A stretch of 64,000 bases of DNA from Armatimonadota bacterium (GTDB lineage: Bacteria > Sysuimicrobiota > Sysuimicrobiia > Sysuimicrobiales > Sysuimicrobiaceae). A program made the translations under genes and the position numbers. The notes beneath the pieces are model-generated. The model worked only from the letters and a program-made list of their open reading frames with translations. It did no database searches and was not told the origin of the DNA. Shown in pieces: positions 1-7,951 of this stretch; position 1 is the first letter of the stretch; every line of letters starts with the position of its first letter. The stretch covers positions 62,001-126,000 of the forward strand of contig JAVKGX010000001.1 in the NCBI GenBank assembly GCA_031432545.1, in the 5' to 3' direction.

Positions 1-864
1 GTTCGAGTCCGCTCTGACCACCAGCACGTCACCGCTTTGGAGCGGCTCCGTCCGACGCGGGGTGGGGATTCGCCTGCCCCCGCGCACGATCTCGAGCACG
101 TCCACCTCGAGCTCGTCGATGGATTCGAGGTCGCCGACGCTATGCCCGGTCATGTTGGATCCTTCGGGCACGCGCAGTTCGGCGACGTAGTCCCGTACGT
201 GGAACTCGTTGGCTGCGACCTGGCCCTTGCGCTGCGGGATCAGGCGCCAGCCCACCAGGACCACGAACGCGATGCCCGCCAGCGCCACCCCAGCACCCAC
301 CGGCGTGAAGTCGAACATCCCGAACGGACGCCCTGCGACGTCGGCACGGAAGGTCGCGATGATGATGTTGGGCGGCGTGCCGATCAGCGTGGTCATCCCC
401 CCGAGCAACGATCCGAAGGCGAGCGGCATGAGGAACATCGACGGCGGTGCGCCGGCCTGCCGTGCGAGGCGGACGGCCACGGGCATCAGCAGGGCGAGCG
501 CGCCGACGTTGTTCATGAACGCCGACAGGAAGGCGACCAGGACGGTGACCCCTGCCAGGTGCACCAGCGGACGATTGCCGATCCGAAGGATGCCGCCGGC
601 GATCGCGCCGACGGCGCCGGAGTGCATCAGTCCCCGGCTGAGGATGAGCACCGCGGCGACGGTGACGACCGCCGGATGCCCGAATCCGCCGAACGCCTGA
701 CCCGCCGGCACGATCCCGACGAGCGTCAGCGTCAGCAGGGCGAGCAGCGCAACGAGGTCGTAGCGCCAGTGCCCGACGAGGAACCCGACCAGGGCGGCGA
801 CGAGCACGACGAACACCACGAACTCGGCCGCCCCTTCCGACAGGACCACCATCGAGGGTCGCAT
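1..864 (-). CDS. SLC13/DASS-type permease with TrkA-C domain (partial)
   Basis: Reading the minus strand from an ATG at 864 gives 288 uninterrupted codons that run off the left edge, so the C-terminal half is missing. The N-terminal part is strongly hydrophobic, with several membrane segments. It holds the pore signature MTTLIGTPPNII near residue 165, shared by SLC13/YfbS-type sodium-coupled anion transporters. It is followed by a soluble stretch that looks like a TrkA-C/RCK-C regulatory domain (VPEGSNMTGHSVGDL, then GDVLVVRADS). The substrate cannot be told from the sequence; sulfate and dicarboxylates are usual in the family. An in-frame ATG at 852 is an alternative start. It is transcribed divergently from the threonine dehydratase. 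Confidence 0.85.
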   Translation of the reverse strand, partial: MRPSMVVLSEGAAEFVVFVVLVAALVGFLVGHWRYDLVALLALLTLTLVGIVPAGQAFGGFGHPAVVTVAAVLILSRGLMHSGAVGAIAGGILRIGNRPLVHLAGVTVLVAFLSAFMNNVGALALLMPVAVRLARQAGAPPSMFLMPLAFGSLLGGMTTLIGTPPNIIIATFRADVAGRPFGMFDFTPVGAGVALAGIAFVVLVGWRLIPQRKGQVAANEFHVRDYVAELRVPEGSNMTGHSVGDLESIDELEVDVLEIVRGGRRIPTPRRTEPLQSGDVLVVRADSN

Positions 865-928
865 TTGGCCGACGACCCGAGGACTCCTGCCGCAGGTCGC
901 CATGGTATACACTCTCAACCGGAACGCC

Positions 929-1858
929 ATGCACACGCCCACCCTGCAGGACGTCCTCGATGCCGAACGGCGCATCGCCCCCTACGTACTGCGCACCCCG
1001 CTCGCGCAGATGTGGAGCGCGGGGATCCGCGCCAAGCTGGAGTCGCTGCAGGTCACCGGGTCGTTCAAGCCCCGGGGAGCCTTCCACCACCTGCTGCGCC
1101 GCCTCCAGGTCTGCCGCAACGGCGTGATCACGGCCTCGTCGGGCAACCACGGGCAGGCGGTCGCCTACGCTGCCCGCGAACTCGGGCTGAAGGCGACCGT
1201 CGTCGTGCCGGAGGACGTCGTGGCCGTCAAGGCCGAGGCGATCGAGCGCCTGGGCGCGGAGTTGATCCGACATGGTCTGACCACAGCGGACAGGATGGCC
1301 TTCGCGCTGCAGTTGGCCCACGAGCGTGGGCTGCACTACGCGCCGCCCTACGACGACGCCGACGTGATCACCGGTCAGGGCACGATCGGCCTGGAGGTCC
1401 TCAACGAGTTCCCCGAAGTCCAAGTCGTCTACGTCCCATGCGGCGGGGGCGGCCTGATCTCCGGCGTCTCACTGGCGATCAAGACGCTGCGTCCGGACGT
1501 ACGGGTCGTCGGCGTCGAACCCGAGGGCGCCGCGTGCTTCTGTGCCTCCTGGAAGGCCGGACGTCGCGTCCGCCTGGACCGCGTGCACAGCATCGCCGAC
1601 GGGCTGCGAGCGGTCGAGCCCGGGGAGTTGACCTGGGCCTGTGCGTCGAGGTACGTGGACGAGTTCGTCACCGTGAGCGAGGAGGACATCCGCGCGGCGA
1701 TGCGCCGCCTGCTCACAGAAGTCAAGGTCCTGGCAGAACCCTCCGGCGCCGTCGCACCCGCCGCGGCCTTCGCCGCCCCAGACCCCCGCCGCGCGGTCGC
1801 CATCGTCAGCGGCGGCAACATCGACCCGACCCTCTTGCGTGACATCGCAGGACCCTGA
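929..1858 (+). CDS. threonine dehydratase, catabolic (no ACT domain)
   Basis: Pyridoxal-phosphate enzyme of the tryptophan synthase beta fold type, expected to deaminate L-threonine (or serine) to 2-oxobutanoate. It shows the Schiff-base lysine motif SFKPRGA, the substrate loop SSGNHGQAV, and the phosphate-binding glycine loop CGGGGLISG. At about 309 residues it has only the catalytic domain, like TdcB, and lacks the C-terminal ACT-type regulatory domain of biosynthetic IlvA. An in-frame ATG at 902 would add nine residues. The 929 start is preferred because it matches the usual family N-terminus and lies downstream of a TATACA element at 906-911. Threonine/serine dehydratase is the best call; a serine racemase-like role cannot be excluded. 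Confidence 0.85.
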   Translation: MHTPTLQDVLDAERRIAPYVLRTPLAQMWSAGIRAKLESLQVTGSFKPRGAFHHLLRRLQVCRNGVITASSGNHGQAVAYAARELGLKATVVVPEDVVAVKAEAIERLGAELIRHGLTTADRMAFALQLAHERGLHYAPPYDDADVITGQGTIGLEVLNEFPEVQVVYVPCGGGGLISGVSLAIKTLRPDVRVVGVEPEGAACFCASWKAGRRVRLDRVHSIADGLRAVEPGELTWACASRYVDEFVTVSEEDIRAAMRRLLTEVKVLAEPSGAVAPAAAFAAPDPRRAVAIVSGGNIDPTLLRDIAGP

Positions 1859-1883
1859 GCCCACCGCCCTGTTCCAAGAAATT

Positions 1884-1897
1884 CGTACGTACGTTCG
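1884..1897 (+). promoter_or_regulatory. upstream LexA (Cheo-type) box
   Basis: CGTAC-N4-GTTCG differs by one base from the Gram-positive SOS consensus CGAACNNNNGTTCG. It uses exactly the same half-sites as the second box inside the lexA promoter, 101 bp downstream. It lies in the intergenic space between the threonine dehydratase and lexA. Confidence 0.55.
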
Positions 1898-1975
1898 CAG
1901 ATAGGAAAACACGAGCAATCGAGTGATCCAAGAAGCCGCGCGGGTGTGGTGCCCTTTCGCCGGCCCAGGGGTGAC

Positions 1976-2005
1976 TTGCAGAGGCGTACGCTTGTTCGCT
2001 ATTAT
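1976..2005 (+). promoter_or_regulatory. lexA promoter
   Basis: A -35 TTGCAG (1976-1981) and a -10 TATTAT (2000-2005) are separated by 18 bp. The expected transcription start near 2012 would leave a very short leader that begins at the GGAGGT ribosome binding site (2012-2017) before the ATG at 2023. Confidence 0.6.
1985..1998 (+). promoter_or_regulatory. LexA box inside the lexA promoter
   Basis: CGTAC-GCTT-GTTCG lies between the -35 and -10 elements of lexA. It matches CGAACNNNNGTTCG with one mismatch. This position is what autorepression by LexA requires. Confidence 0.65.
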
Positions 2006-2022
2006 GCAGCCGGAGGTGTGGT

Positions 2023-2658
2023 ATGACCCGGCTCAGCAGACGGCAAAGGCAGGTCCTCGACTTCCTGAGGAGTTCGATCGAACGGAGCGGCATCGTCCCA
2101 AGCGTACGAGAGGTGGCCTCCGCGCTGGGCCTGCGGTCGGCGGCCACCGCCCAGCAGCACATCGACGGTCTAATCCGCAAGGGCTACCTCCGACGCCTGC
2201 CAGACCGCATGCGGGCGCTGGAGATCCTGCACCCCCACTTCGCGGTCGCAGGGACGGCCGTAGTCCGACTGCCTGTCCTGGGGCGGGTGACAGCCGGCCG
2301 GGGCGCGGTGGCGGACGACGCCGTCGAAGAATTCCTGCCCGTCCCGCGGCACCTGGGCTGGCAGGAAGGGTGCTTCATCCTGCGGGTGCGGGGCGACAGC
2401 ATGATCGGGGCCGGCATCTTCGACGGCGACATGGTCATCGTCAGGCGGCAGGACAGCGTGCCCGCCGGTCGGGTCGTCGTCGCCCTGATCGGGGAAGAAG
2501 CGACCGTCAAGCGCCTGCACCTAGAGGACGGCACGCCGGTCCTGGTGGCGGAGAATCCCGCCTACCCGCCGATCCGCGAGGAGTTCTCGATCCTCGGCCA
2601 GGTCGTCGGTCTCATCCGCCGATACGACGGATTCAGGCATCGAGGGCCGGTGTCGTGA
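2023..2658 (+). CDS. lexA: LexA repressor
   Basis: SOS-response repressor and self-cleaving serine peptidase of 211 residues, a normal length. Residues 1-65 form the winged helix DNA-binding domain, starting LSRRQRQVLDFL. The C-terminal S24 domain has the Ala91-Gly92 cleavage bond in GRVTAGRG, the nucleophile Ser126 in GDSMI, and the general base Lys163 in ATVKRL. The start is fixed by GGAGGT six bases upstream. Two LexA-type boxes precede it, one within its own promoter, so autoregulation is expected. The next gene overlaps its stop codon. Confidence 0.97.
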   Translation: MTRLSRRQRQVLDFLRSSIERSGIVPSVREVASALGLRSAATAQQHIDGLIRKGYLRRLPDRMRALEILHPHFAVAGTAVVRLPVLGRVTAGRGAVADDAVEEFLPVPRHLGWQEGCFILRVRGDSMIGAGIFDGDMVIVRRQDSVPAGRVVVALIGEEATVKRLHLEDGTPVLVAENPAYPPIREEFSILGQVVGLIRRYDGFRHRGPVS

Positions 2659-2834
2659 GCTTGACGCTGCCCGCACATGCCGTATCGGCGCAGCCGGCCC
2701 CGCGAGGCCGCTCCGCCAGCACCCGGCCGACCCTGTGGCGCAAACTGCGGGACGACCGCAGCCTGATCCGGTTGAAGCTCATCGCGCTCGGACTGCTGTT
2801 CGTGGTGGCCGGAGTCCTCGAGCGGGCCGTCTGA
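2655..2834 (+). CDS. small membrane protein coupled to lexA
   Basis: This open frame of 59 residues starts with a GTG that overlaps the lexA stop (GTGA), so it should be translated by coupling and be under LexA control. The first half is basic and proline-rich. The C-terminus is one hydrophobic segment, LIALGLLFVVAGVLE, ending in a short tail. I do not recognise the family. A small membrane protein tied to lexA recalls SOS cell-division inhibitors such as YneA, but YneA is differently built (N-terminal anchor plus LysM), so that role is only a hypothesis. Confidence 0.55.
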   Translation: MSLTLPAHAVSAQPAPRGRSASTRPTLWRKLRDDRSLIRLKLIALGLLFVVAGVLERAV

Positions 2835-2923
2835 TCGACGGGGGCGACGGGAAGCGGGCGTCAAGGGTCCAGCAGGGCTGTTGCGGGAACTCCGCGGTGC
2901 TGGCGGGCGTTCAGGTAACGGAG

Positions 2924-3376
2924 ATGGCTCGGCGATCCACAGTCCACATCCTAATCGGCGCCATCCCGATTCCGGGTGGCACTGCCTACGGGGTCGTCTT
3001 CCGCGACGGTGCGGGTAGGACGCTGCACCAGCTGGCCCGCCGAACCGCCCATACCGACCCCCGCGGGGCGGTGCTCGCGGCGATGTTGCGCGCGCTGTGG
3101 GTCGCACGCCGGTTCGGCCGCACCGTGCGCGTCGCCGCGGATCAGCCTGAGGTGGTGGACTGGCTCAACCGGAGGGCCGAACCGGACGATGGGTTCCTCG
3201 CAACCTTCGTGCAGATCCGCGCGCTCGCCCACTCGTATCGCAGGGTCGAGATCGCACAGGCGACCGAGGAGGAGCACCGGGCCGTCCGGGCGGTCGCCGA
3301 ACGCCGGGCGTCTCCCGCGCAGGTCGGTGCACAAGAGGCGGACAGCCTCCTGCCTTTGTGGAGCGGTGCCGGCTGA
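2924..3376 (+). CDS. RNase H-like fold protein, probably catalytically inactive
   Basis: About 150 residues. The opening strand pair (TAYGVVFRDGAGRTL), a helix rich in alanine and leucine, then VRVAADQPEVVDWLN follow the order of an RNase H/reverse-transcriptase-associated fold. The first strand lacks the usual catalytic aspartate, having GAIPIPGG instead, and the helix glutamate is not evident. Only the Asp of AADQ remains, so nuclease activity looks unlikely. The start at 2924 is chosen because the conserved part begins there; the frame is open further upstream. It is the third gene after lexA and may share its transcript. Fold assignment is by eye and tentative. Confidence 0.55.
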   Translation: MARRSTVHILIGAIPIPGGTAYGVVFRDGAGRTLHQLARRTAHTDPRGAVLAAMLRALWVARRFGRTVRVAADQPEVVDWLNRRAEPDDGFLATFVQIRALAHSYRRVEIAQATEEEHRAVRAVAERRASPAQVGAQEADSLLPLWSGAG

Positions 3377-3405
3377 TCCGGCTGCCTCGTTCCGTCACGG
3401 GCGGC

Positions 3406-3906
3406 TCACCGGCGCGCGGCGCCGAGTGGCCGTGCCATCACCAACGCCCAGTACGTCTCGTACCTGCCTCCCGTCACACGCGCCGCTCCGGCCTCGCTGA
3501 ACCGCGCGTCCATGATGATGCGGCAGTGGCCCGGACTGCCCAGCCAGGCCGCCACCGTCTCGGCGGCACCCGGATACCCGGCGGCGATGTTCTCCCCCAC
3601 CAGGGTCCAGATGTAGCCGGTGCGCGTGACCCTCTCGCGCGGGTCACTGCGATCCGATCCGATGTGGGAGAAAAAGCCGTTTTTGGCCATGTCCGCGGCG
3701 TGCCCCTCCGCGGCGCGGGCCAGCCGGGGTTCGGCCGTCACCGCACTCGCCGGTCCGAAGTGCCCGTGGCCGCACGGGCGCGGCCGCGATCGGGCCTCGT
3801 TGACAAGCACGATCACCCGGGACGCCTCATGCCCGGGGTGTGCGAGCACCGGGGCGCCCAGGCCCGCCGCGAGCAGGGACGTTGCGAGCAGCAAGGTGGC
3901 CTTCAT
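3406..3906 (-). CDS. secreted CAP/SCP-domain protein
   Basis: 166 residues with an N-terminal signal peptide (MKATLLLATSLLAAGLGAPVLA) and then one CAP (SCP/PR-1) domain. Recognisable blocks are VNEARSRP, HAADMAKNGFFSHIGSD, VGENIAAGYPGAAETVAAWLGSPGHCRIIMD and a closing YWALVMA. The two domain histidines, in FSHIG and SPGHC, are present. Bacterial CAP proteins are exported and of mostly unknown function. It lies convergent to the RNase H-like gene and divergent from the next small gene. Confidence 0.9.
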   Translation of the reverse strand: MKATLLLATSLLAAGLGAPVLAHPGHEASRVIVLVNEARSRPRPCGHGHFGPASAVTAEPRLARAAEGHAADMAKNGFFSHIGSDRSDPRERVTRTGYIWTLVGENIAAGYPGAAETVAAWLGSPGHCRIIMDARFSEAGAARVTGGRYETYWALVMARPLGAARR

Positions 3907-4026
3907 GGCTTCCTGGATTCTTGGAGCAAGCGGCGGGCCACCGGACCCTCGACCGTGCCAGCTGACAGGGACACGGGCACCACGGACCGAACCCCCGTCC
4001 TCAGGACAGCCATAAGGAGGTCACCC

Positions 4027-4251
4027 ATGGCCGGAAGCTGGGATCGGATCGTCGGGATTCGGGACCTGATCCACAAGGCCGGGCTCGACCCGGACAACCC
4101 GGACGACTTCGGGCGGGCCGTCAACTGGTTGAGGACGCGCAAGATTCCCTTCGCGTCCATCGGCAAGGCGACAAAGGGCCGACGCCGCGGTATCCTGCTT
4201 TTGGCCGAGCACGTCGAGGCAGCAATCGCCAGCAAGCGTCGCGCCGATTGA
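4027..4251 (+). CDS. small orphan protein, possibly DNA-binding
   Basis: 74 residues with a very strong ribosome binding site, AAGGAGGTCA, ending just before ATG 4027. The C-terminal half (WLRTRKIPFASIG, then a basic turn GRRRG and ILLLAEHVEAAI) resembles the excisionase-like winged helix, in which a recognition helix is followed by a basic wing and a final helix. No partner gene, phage gene or toxin is nearby. I do not recognise a named family. It stands alone between two exported proteins that are transcribed from the other strand. Confidence 0.6.
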   Translation: MAGSWDRIVGIRDLIHKAGLDPDNPDDFGRAVNWLRTRKIPFASIGKATKGRRRGILLLAEHVEAAIASKRRAD

Positions 4252-4283
4252 CGCCACGTTCCCGCAGCGGCCGCGGGTTCGGC

Positions 4284-5108
4284 TCAGGGCAGCGTGACGA
4301 AGTTCGCCAGAAACGCCCGCGCAGCCGGCGTGTCGACGCGATGGGTCTTGTTCGTCGCCAGGCACATCGCGTCGCCGGTCACCGTGATCGCGGCAACGAT
4401 ATTGGTCTCGTCCGCGCCGGCCCCCAAAAAGTTCGGGCCTCCCGAGTCCCCGTAGCAGGTCCCGCCATCACCGGTGTGCGCGTTCTGCGACAGCGTCAGC
4501 CATGCCGGCTGCAGCGAACGGAACTCCGACACCGACCGCCTGCGCTCACCAGAGAACGGGAACGTCGGCGGGCCACCTCCCAGTTGGGGTTCCTGTACGC
4601 CGTAGCCGACGGCGGTGAACTTCTTGCCGCGCAGCCCGTTCTTGTCGTTCAACAGATCGAGCAATCCCGCCGCGGGGAGCGCGGCGGGCGCAATTCCCCC
4701 GACGGGCGCGTCGAGCACCACGACCGCGATGTCGCCGGGGTCGTCCTGGCGGAATGTGTAGTTCGGGTTCGTGTGCATCGTCCCCGATTGCAGCGCCGAC
4801 TCGGGCGTCGTCTCGTCGTATCGCGAAACGAACGTCACCCAGACCTGGGTGATGCCCCGGGATTCCAGGAACGCGGTGCAGTGCGCCGCGGTCAGAAAGA
4901 CATTCTGGGAGATCAGAGTGCCCGAGCACAGGATGTCCTTCTTGCCGGCCTGACGCCACTCTGCGACCAGCGCGCCGACGAAGGGATGCCCGTCGTCGTC
5001 GGGAGTGCCGTAGGTGATCTGGCTGGTCACCCGCGATACGGTCCCCGCACCACATCCCGCCGCGAGGAAGACCACGAGCACGCATGCCACCGCGCCCAAC
5101 CCGCGCAT
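4284..5108 (-). CDS. trypsin-like serine protease (S1), exported lipoprotein
   Basis: 274 residues. The signal sequence GLGAVACVLVVFLAAGC contains a lipobox, so the protein is probably anchored through that cysteine. The S1 catalytic triad is complete: His in FLTAAHC, Asp in GDIAVVVLD, and Ser in CYGDSGGP. The start at 5108 is supported by GGAGGGGG nine to ten bases upstream; the open frame extends further but has no signal peptide there. The substrate is unknown. It lies just downstream of trpA in the same direction but appears to be its own unit. Confidence 0.88.
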   Translation of the reverse strand: MRGLGAVACVLVVFLAAGCGAGTVSRVTSQITYGTPDDDGHPFVGALVAEWRQAGKKDILCSGTLISQNVFLTAAHCTAFLESRGITQVWVTFVSRYDETTPESALQSGTMHTNPNYTFRQDDPGDIAVVVLDAPVGGIAPAALPAAGLLDLLNDKNGLRGKKFTAVGYGVQEPQLGGGPPTFPFSGERRRSVSEFRSLQPAWLTLSQNAHTGDGGTCYGDSGGPNFLGAGADETNIVAAITVTGDAMCLATNKTHRVDTPAARAFLANFVTLP

Positions 5109-5132
5109 CCCAACACCCCCTCCCGTGGAGCT

Positions 5133-5160
5133 CTTCGACGCACCTACTTCGACGCACCTA
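5133..5160 (-). repeat. 14-bp perfect tandem duplication
   Basis: The unit cttcgacgcaccta occurs twice head to tail (5133-5146 and 5147-5160). It lies between the end of trpA and the start of the protease gene, where the protease promoter would be expected. Confidence 0.8.
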
Positions 5161-5193
5161 CAGAGTTTGTCGACCGGTCGGAGGTCTCCTGCG

Positions 5194-5994
5194 CTACGGT
5201 CTCCGGTCGGCCCGTAGGGCCTGTGCGAACGGCCGCAGGAAGGCCACCGCCGCCTCCACCGGGTCGCGTGCGTTCTCAAGCGCCTGATACAACGCGCTGG
5301 CGACGATGACTCCGTCGGCGATCCGGGCGACGGTGCGGGCGTGATCGGGCGTCGAGATCCCGAAGCCGACGACCGCGGGCAGGTCGGTCACCTCGCGCAC
5401 CCTCCCGATCAGTTTGCCGACCTCGTCGCCGAGGTGCTCGCGCGCGCCCGTGACCCCGGTCACCGACACGCAGTACAGAAAGCCCGTCGTCGCCTCGACG
5501 ACGACCCGCAGTCTCTGCTCGGTGCTCGTGGGTGCCACGAGGAAGATCGTGTCGAGCCGGATCTCCCGCGCGGCCGCGATCAGCGAACCGGCCTCGTCGG
5601 CGGGGATGTCCGCGGCGATCACCCCGTCCACACCCGCGTCGGCGGCGTCCCGGACGAACCGTTCCACGCCGTAGGAGAGCAGCGGATTCGCGTACGACAT
5701 CAGCGCGATCGGTACGTCGACCCCCACCCGCAGCCGGCGGACCAGATCGAGCGCGTCGGCCAGCCTCACGCCACGACGCAGCGCACGGAAGGCGGCCCCC
5801 TGCATCGTGGGCCCGTCGGCGATGGGATCCGAGAACGGCACACCCAGCTCCACGGCGTCCGCGCCGGATGCGACGATCGCCGGAACCATCTGCTCGATCG
5901 TAGGCAGGTCGGGGTAGCCCGTCTGGAGGAACGGCATGAGTGCCGCGCGGCGCTGCGAGCGGAGGGCGCAAAACATCTCCGAGAATCGGCTCAT
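5194..5994 (-). CDS. trpA: tryptophan synthase alpha chain
   Basis: 266 residues. It cleaves indole-3-glycerol phosphate to indole and glyceraldehyde 3-phosphate, passing indole to TrpB. Signature blocks are the catalytic Glu in [15 protein letters not shown] and [12 protein letters not shown] followed by the phosphate-binding GFGISTPDH. It is the last gene of the operon, and its ATG overlaps the trpB stop (ATGA). Length and motifs are normal. Confidence 0.97.
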   Translation of the reverse strand: MSRFSEMFCALRSQRRAALMPFLQTGYPDLPTIEQMVPAIVASGADAVELGVPFSDPIADGPTMQGAAFRALRRGVRLADALDLVRRLRVGVDVPIALMSYANPLLSYGVERFVRDAADAGVDGVIAADIPADEAGSLIAAAREIRLDTIFLVAPTSTEQRLRVVVEATTGFLYCVSVTGVTGAREHLGDEVGKLIGRVREVTDLPAVVGFGISTPDHARTVARIADGVIVASALYQALENARDPVEAAVAFLRPFAQALRADRRP

Positions 5995-7220
5995 GGCTCC
6001 CCGGCGTCAGCGCCCTTCGCCGGGGCAGCCTCGTGCCTGCGCACCGTTTCGACGTCCTTGTCGCCACGCCCGGACAGCCCCAGGAGGACGACGGCGTCTT
6101 GCCCCAGTTGCGGGGCCAGGGTTTCAAGGTAGGCGACGGCGTGCGCAGGCTCGAGCGCCGGGAGGATGCCCTCCAGCCCGGCCAGCAGGTAAAACCCCCG
6201 CAGCGCCTGCGCGTCGCTCACCGCCACGTACTCCGCCCGGCCGTTGTCCTTGAGGTAGGCGTGCTCGGGGCCCACGCCGGGGTAGTCGAGTCCAGCCGAG
6301 ACGGAATGCGTGCCGAGGACCTGCCCGGATTCGTCCTGCAGCAGATACGTGTATGCGCCGTGCAGCACGCCCGGTGACCCCGCGGTCAGGCTGGCGGCGT
6401 GGCGGCCGGCTCCGAGGCCCGCCCCACCAGCCTCCACGCCGATCAAGCGGACTCTTTCATCCTCCACGAACGCCCTAAACAGCCCGATCGCGTTGCTGCC
6501 TCCGCCCACGCACGCCACCACCGCGTCGGGCAGCCGGCCTTCCCGCGCGAGGATCTGCTGTCGCGCCTCGCGTCCGATCACCGACTGGAAGTCGGCCACG
6601 ATCCGCGGATACGGGTGCGGCCCCACCGCCGACCCGATGACGTAGAACGTGTCACGGACGTTGGTGACCCAGTCACGCAGCGCCTCGTTGATCGCGTCCT
6701 TCAATGTACGCGTGCCCACATCCACCGGGATCACGCGGGCGCCCAGAAGCTGCATCCGATAGACGTTGAGCGCCTGCCGCAGGGTGTCCTCACGCCCCAT
6801 GTAGACCTCGCACGGCAGCCCCACCGTCGCCGCCGCGGTAGCCGTCGCCACGCCGTGCTGCCCTGCGCCCGTCTCGGCGATGATCCGCCGCTTGCCCATG
6901 CGCCGCGCGAGCAGCACCTGGCCCATGGCGTTGTTGATCTTGTGGGCACCGGTGTGCAGCAGGTCCTCGCGCTTGATGTACACTCGGACGCCGACGCGCT
7001 CGCTGAGCCTGCGGGCGAAGTACAGAGGCGTGGGACGGCCGCAGTAGTCCCGCAGCAGCGCCGTCAGTTCGTCCTGAAACCGGGGATCGACCGACAAGCG
7101 CGCATAAGACCGCTCCAGTTCCTCCAGCGCCGGGATGAGCGTCTCCGGTACGTAGCGGCCCCCAAACGGCCCGAACCGTCCTCGGGCGTCGGGAAGCGGA
7201 TGCGAGTGCGCCGCTTTCAT
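5991..7220 (-). CDS. trpB: tryptophan synthase beta chain
   Basis: 409 residues. PLP enzyme that joins indole and serine to make tryptophan. It starts with the TrpB1-type N-terminus [15 protein letters not shown] and has the cofactor lysine in HTGAHKINN and the phosphate-binding GGGSNAIG. The start at 7220 overlaps the trpF stop (ATGA), typical of this operon; a longer frame up to 7262 is open but lacks family similarity. It is TrpB1, the partner of TrpA, not the stand-alone TrpB2. Confidence 0.97.
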   Translation of the reverse strand: MKAAHSHPLPDARGRFGPFGGRYVPETLIPALEELERSYARLSVDPRFQDELTALLRDYCGRPTPLYFARRLSERVGVRVYIKREDLLHTGAHKINNAMGQVLLARRMGKRRIIAETGAGQHGVATATAAATVGLPCEVYMGREDTLRQALNVYRMQLLGARVIPVDVGTRTLKDAINEALRDWVTNVRDTFYVIGSAVGPHPYPRIVADFQSVIGREARQQILAREGRLPDAVVACVGGGSNAIGLFRAFVEDERVRLIGVEAGGAGLGAGRHAASLTAGSPGVLHGAYTYLLQDESGQVLGTHSVSAGLDYPGVGPEHAYLKDNGRAEYVAVSDAQALRGFYLLAGLEGILPALEPAHAVAYLETLAPQLGQDAVVLLGLSGRGDKDVETVRRHEAAPAKGADAGEP

Positions 7221-7951
7221 CCCAGCGGCCTCCGACTCGGCGGCACGCCGCCCGGAGCCCAAGCCGCAACCGCGTCGGCGGCTCGGACCGCGGCGACGAA
7301 CGCCGCGATCTTGGCGGGGTCTTTCTGGCCGTCTGTTTCCACCCCGCTGCTGACGTCCACCGCGTATGGCCGCACGCGGCGGATCGCGTCCCCGACGTTG
7401 GCCGCGGTCAGCCCGCCGGAGAGGATCAGTGGTCGACCCACGTCACCGGCCAGCGACCAGTCAAAGCTCCGACCGGTGCCCCCGACCATCCCCTCCAGGT
7501 AGGTGTCGAGCAAGATCGCGGCAACGTCGTAGTCGCGGGCTTGCTGCACCACGGTGCCGTCGCGCACCCGGAGGGCCTTGATCACCCGGCCGCCGATCCG
7601 CGCGCACACCGCAGGTGGCTCGTTCCCGTGAAGCTGGAGCGCATCCAGCCCGACGTCCCGGCGGATCCGGTCGATCCATTCGGGGTCCCCGTCGACGAAC
7701 ACGCCCACTCGCACGACAAACGGCGGCAACACCCGCGCGATCGCGGCCGCTTCCTCGGGAGACACCCTGCGGCGGCTACCCTCCCAGAAGACGAAGCCCA
7801 CCGCGTCCGCCCCCGCGTCCGCCGCGGCCAGCGCGGCTGCGACCGTTCGGATGCCGCAGATCTTCACCCTCGTCCAACGGCCCCGCGGCAGCCGGGGGCC
7901 CAGCGGGATCGGCTGAGGGGGGACGGCATGTGCGGCGTCGTTCGGGATCAC
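7217..7951 (-). CDS. trpF: phosphoribosylanthranilate isomerase
   Basis: 244 residues. A TIM-barrel enzyme catalysing the Amadori rearrangement of phosphoribosylanthranilate. The family motif [11 protein letters not shown] with the catalytic Cys begins near residue 27, later come the Asp strand ILLDTYLEG and the C-terminal [11 protein letters not shown]. It has an N-terminal extension of about 25 residues. A GTG start overlaps the trpS stop (GTGA); a start nearer the ICGIRT motif is possible. Confidence 0.95.
   Translation of the reverse strand: MIPNDAAHAVPPQPIPLGPRLPRGRWTRVKICGIRTVAAALAAADAGADAVGFVFWEGSRRRVSPEEAAAIARVLPPFVVRVGVFVDGDPEWIDRIRRDVGLDALQLHGNEPPAVCARIGGRVIKALRVRDGTVVQQARDYDVAAILLDTYLEGMVGGTGRSFDWSLAGDVGRPLILSGGLTAANVGDAIRRVRPYAVDVSSGVETDGQKDPAKIAAFVAAVRAADAVAAWAPGGVPPSRRPLG

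Noticed and set aside
1-22. Start of the window resembles the T-arm and CCA end of a tRNA
   Set aside because: The same bases translate in frame as the TrkA-C end of the permease, and no acceptor stem or anticodon arm is found.
37-1842. Long plus-strand open frame across the permease and dehydratase genes
   Set aside because: Composition is arginine/histidine-rich with no domain; real genes on the minus strand and in another plus frame explain the region. Many similar frames elsewhere were left out for the same reason.
5194-5230. Inverted-looking GGTCGGAGGTCTCC and GGTCTCCGGTCGG near the trpA end as a terminator
   Set aside because: The two segments are not complementary enough for a stable stem and no T tract follows.
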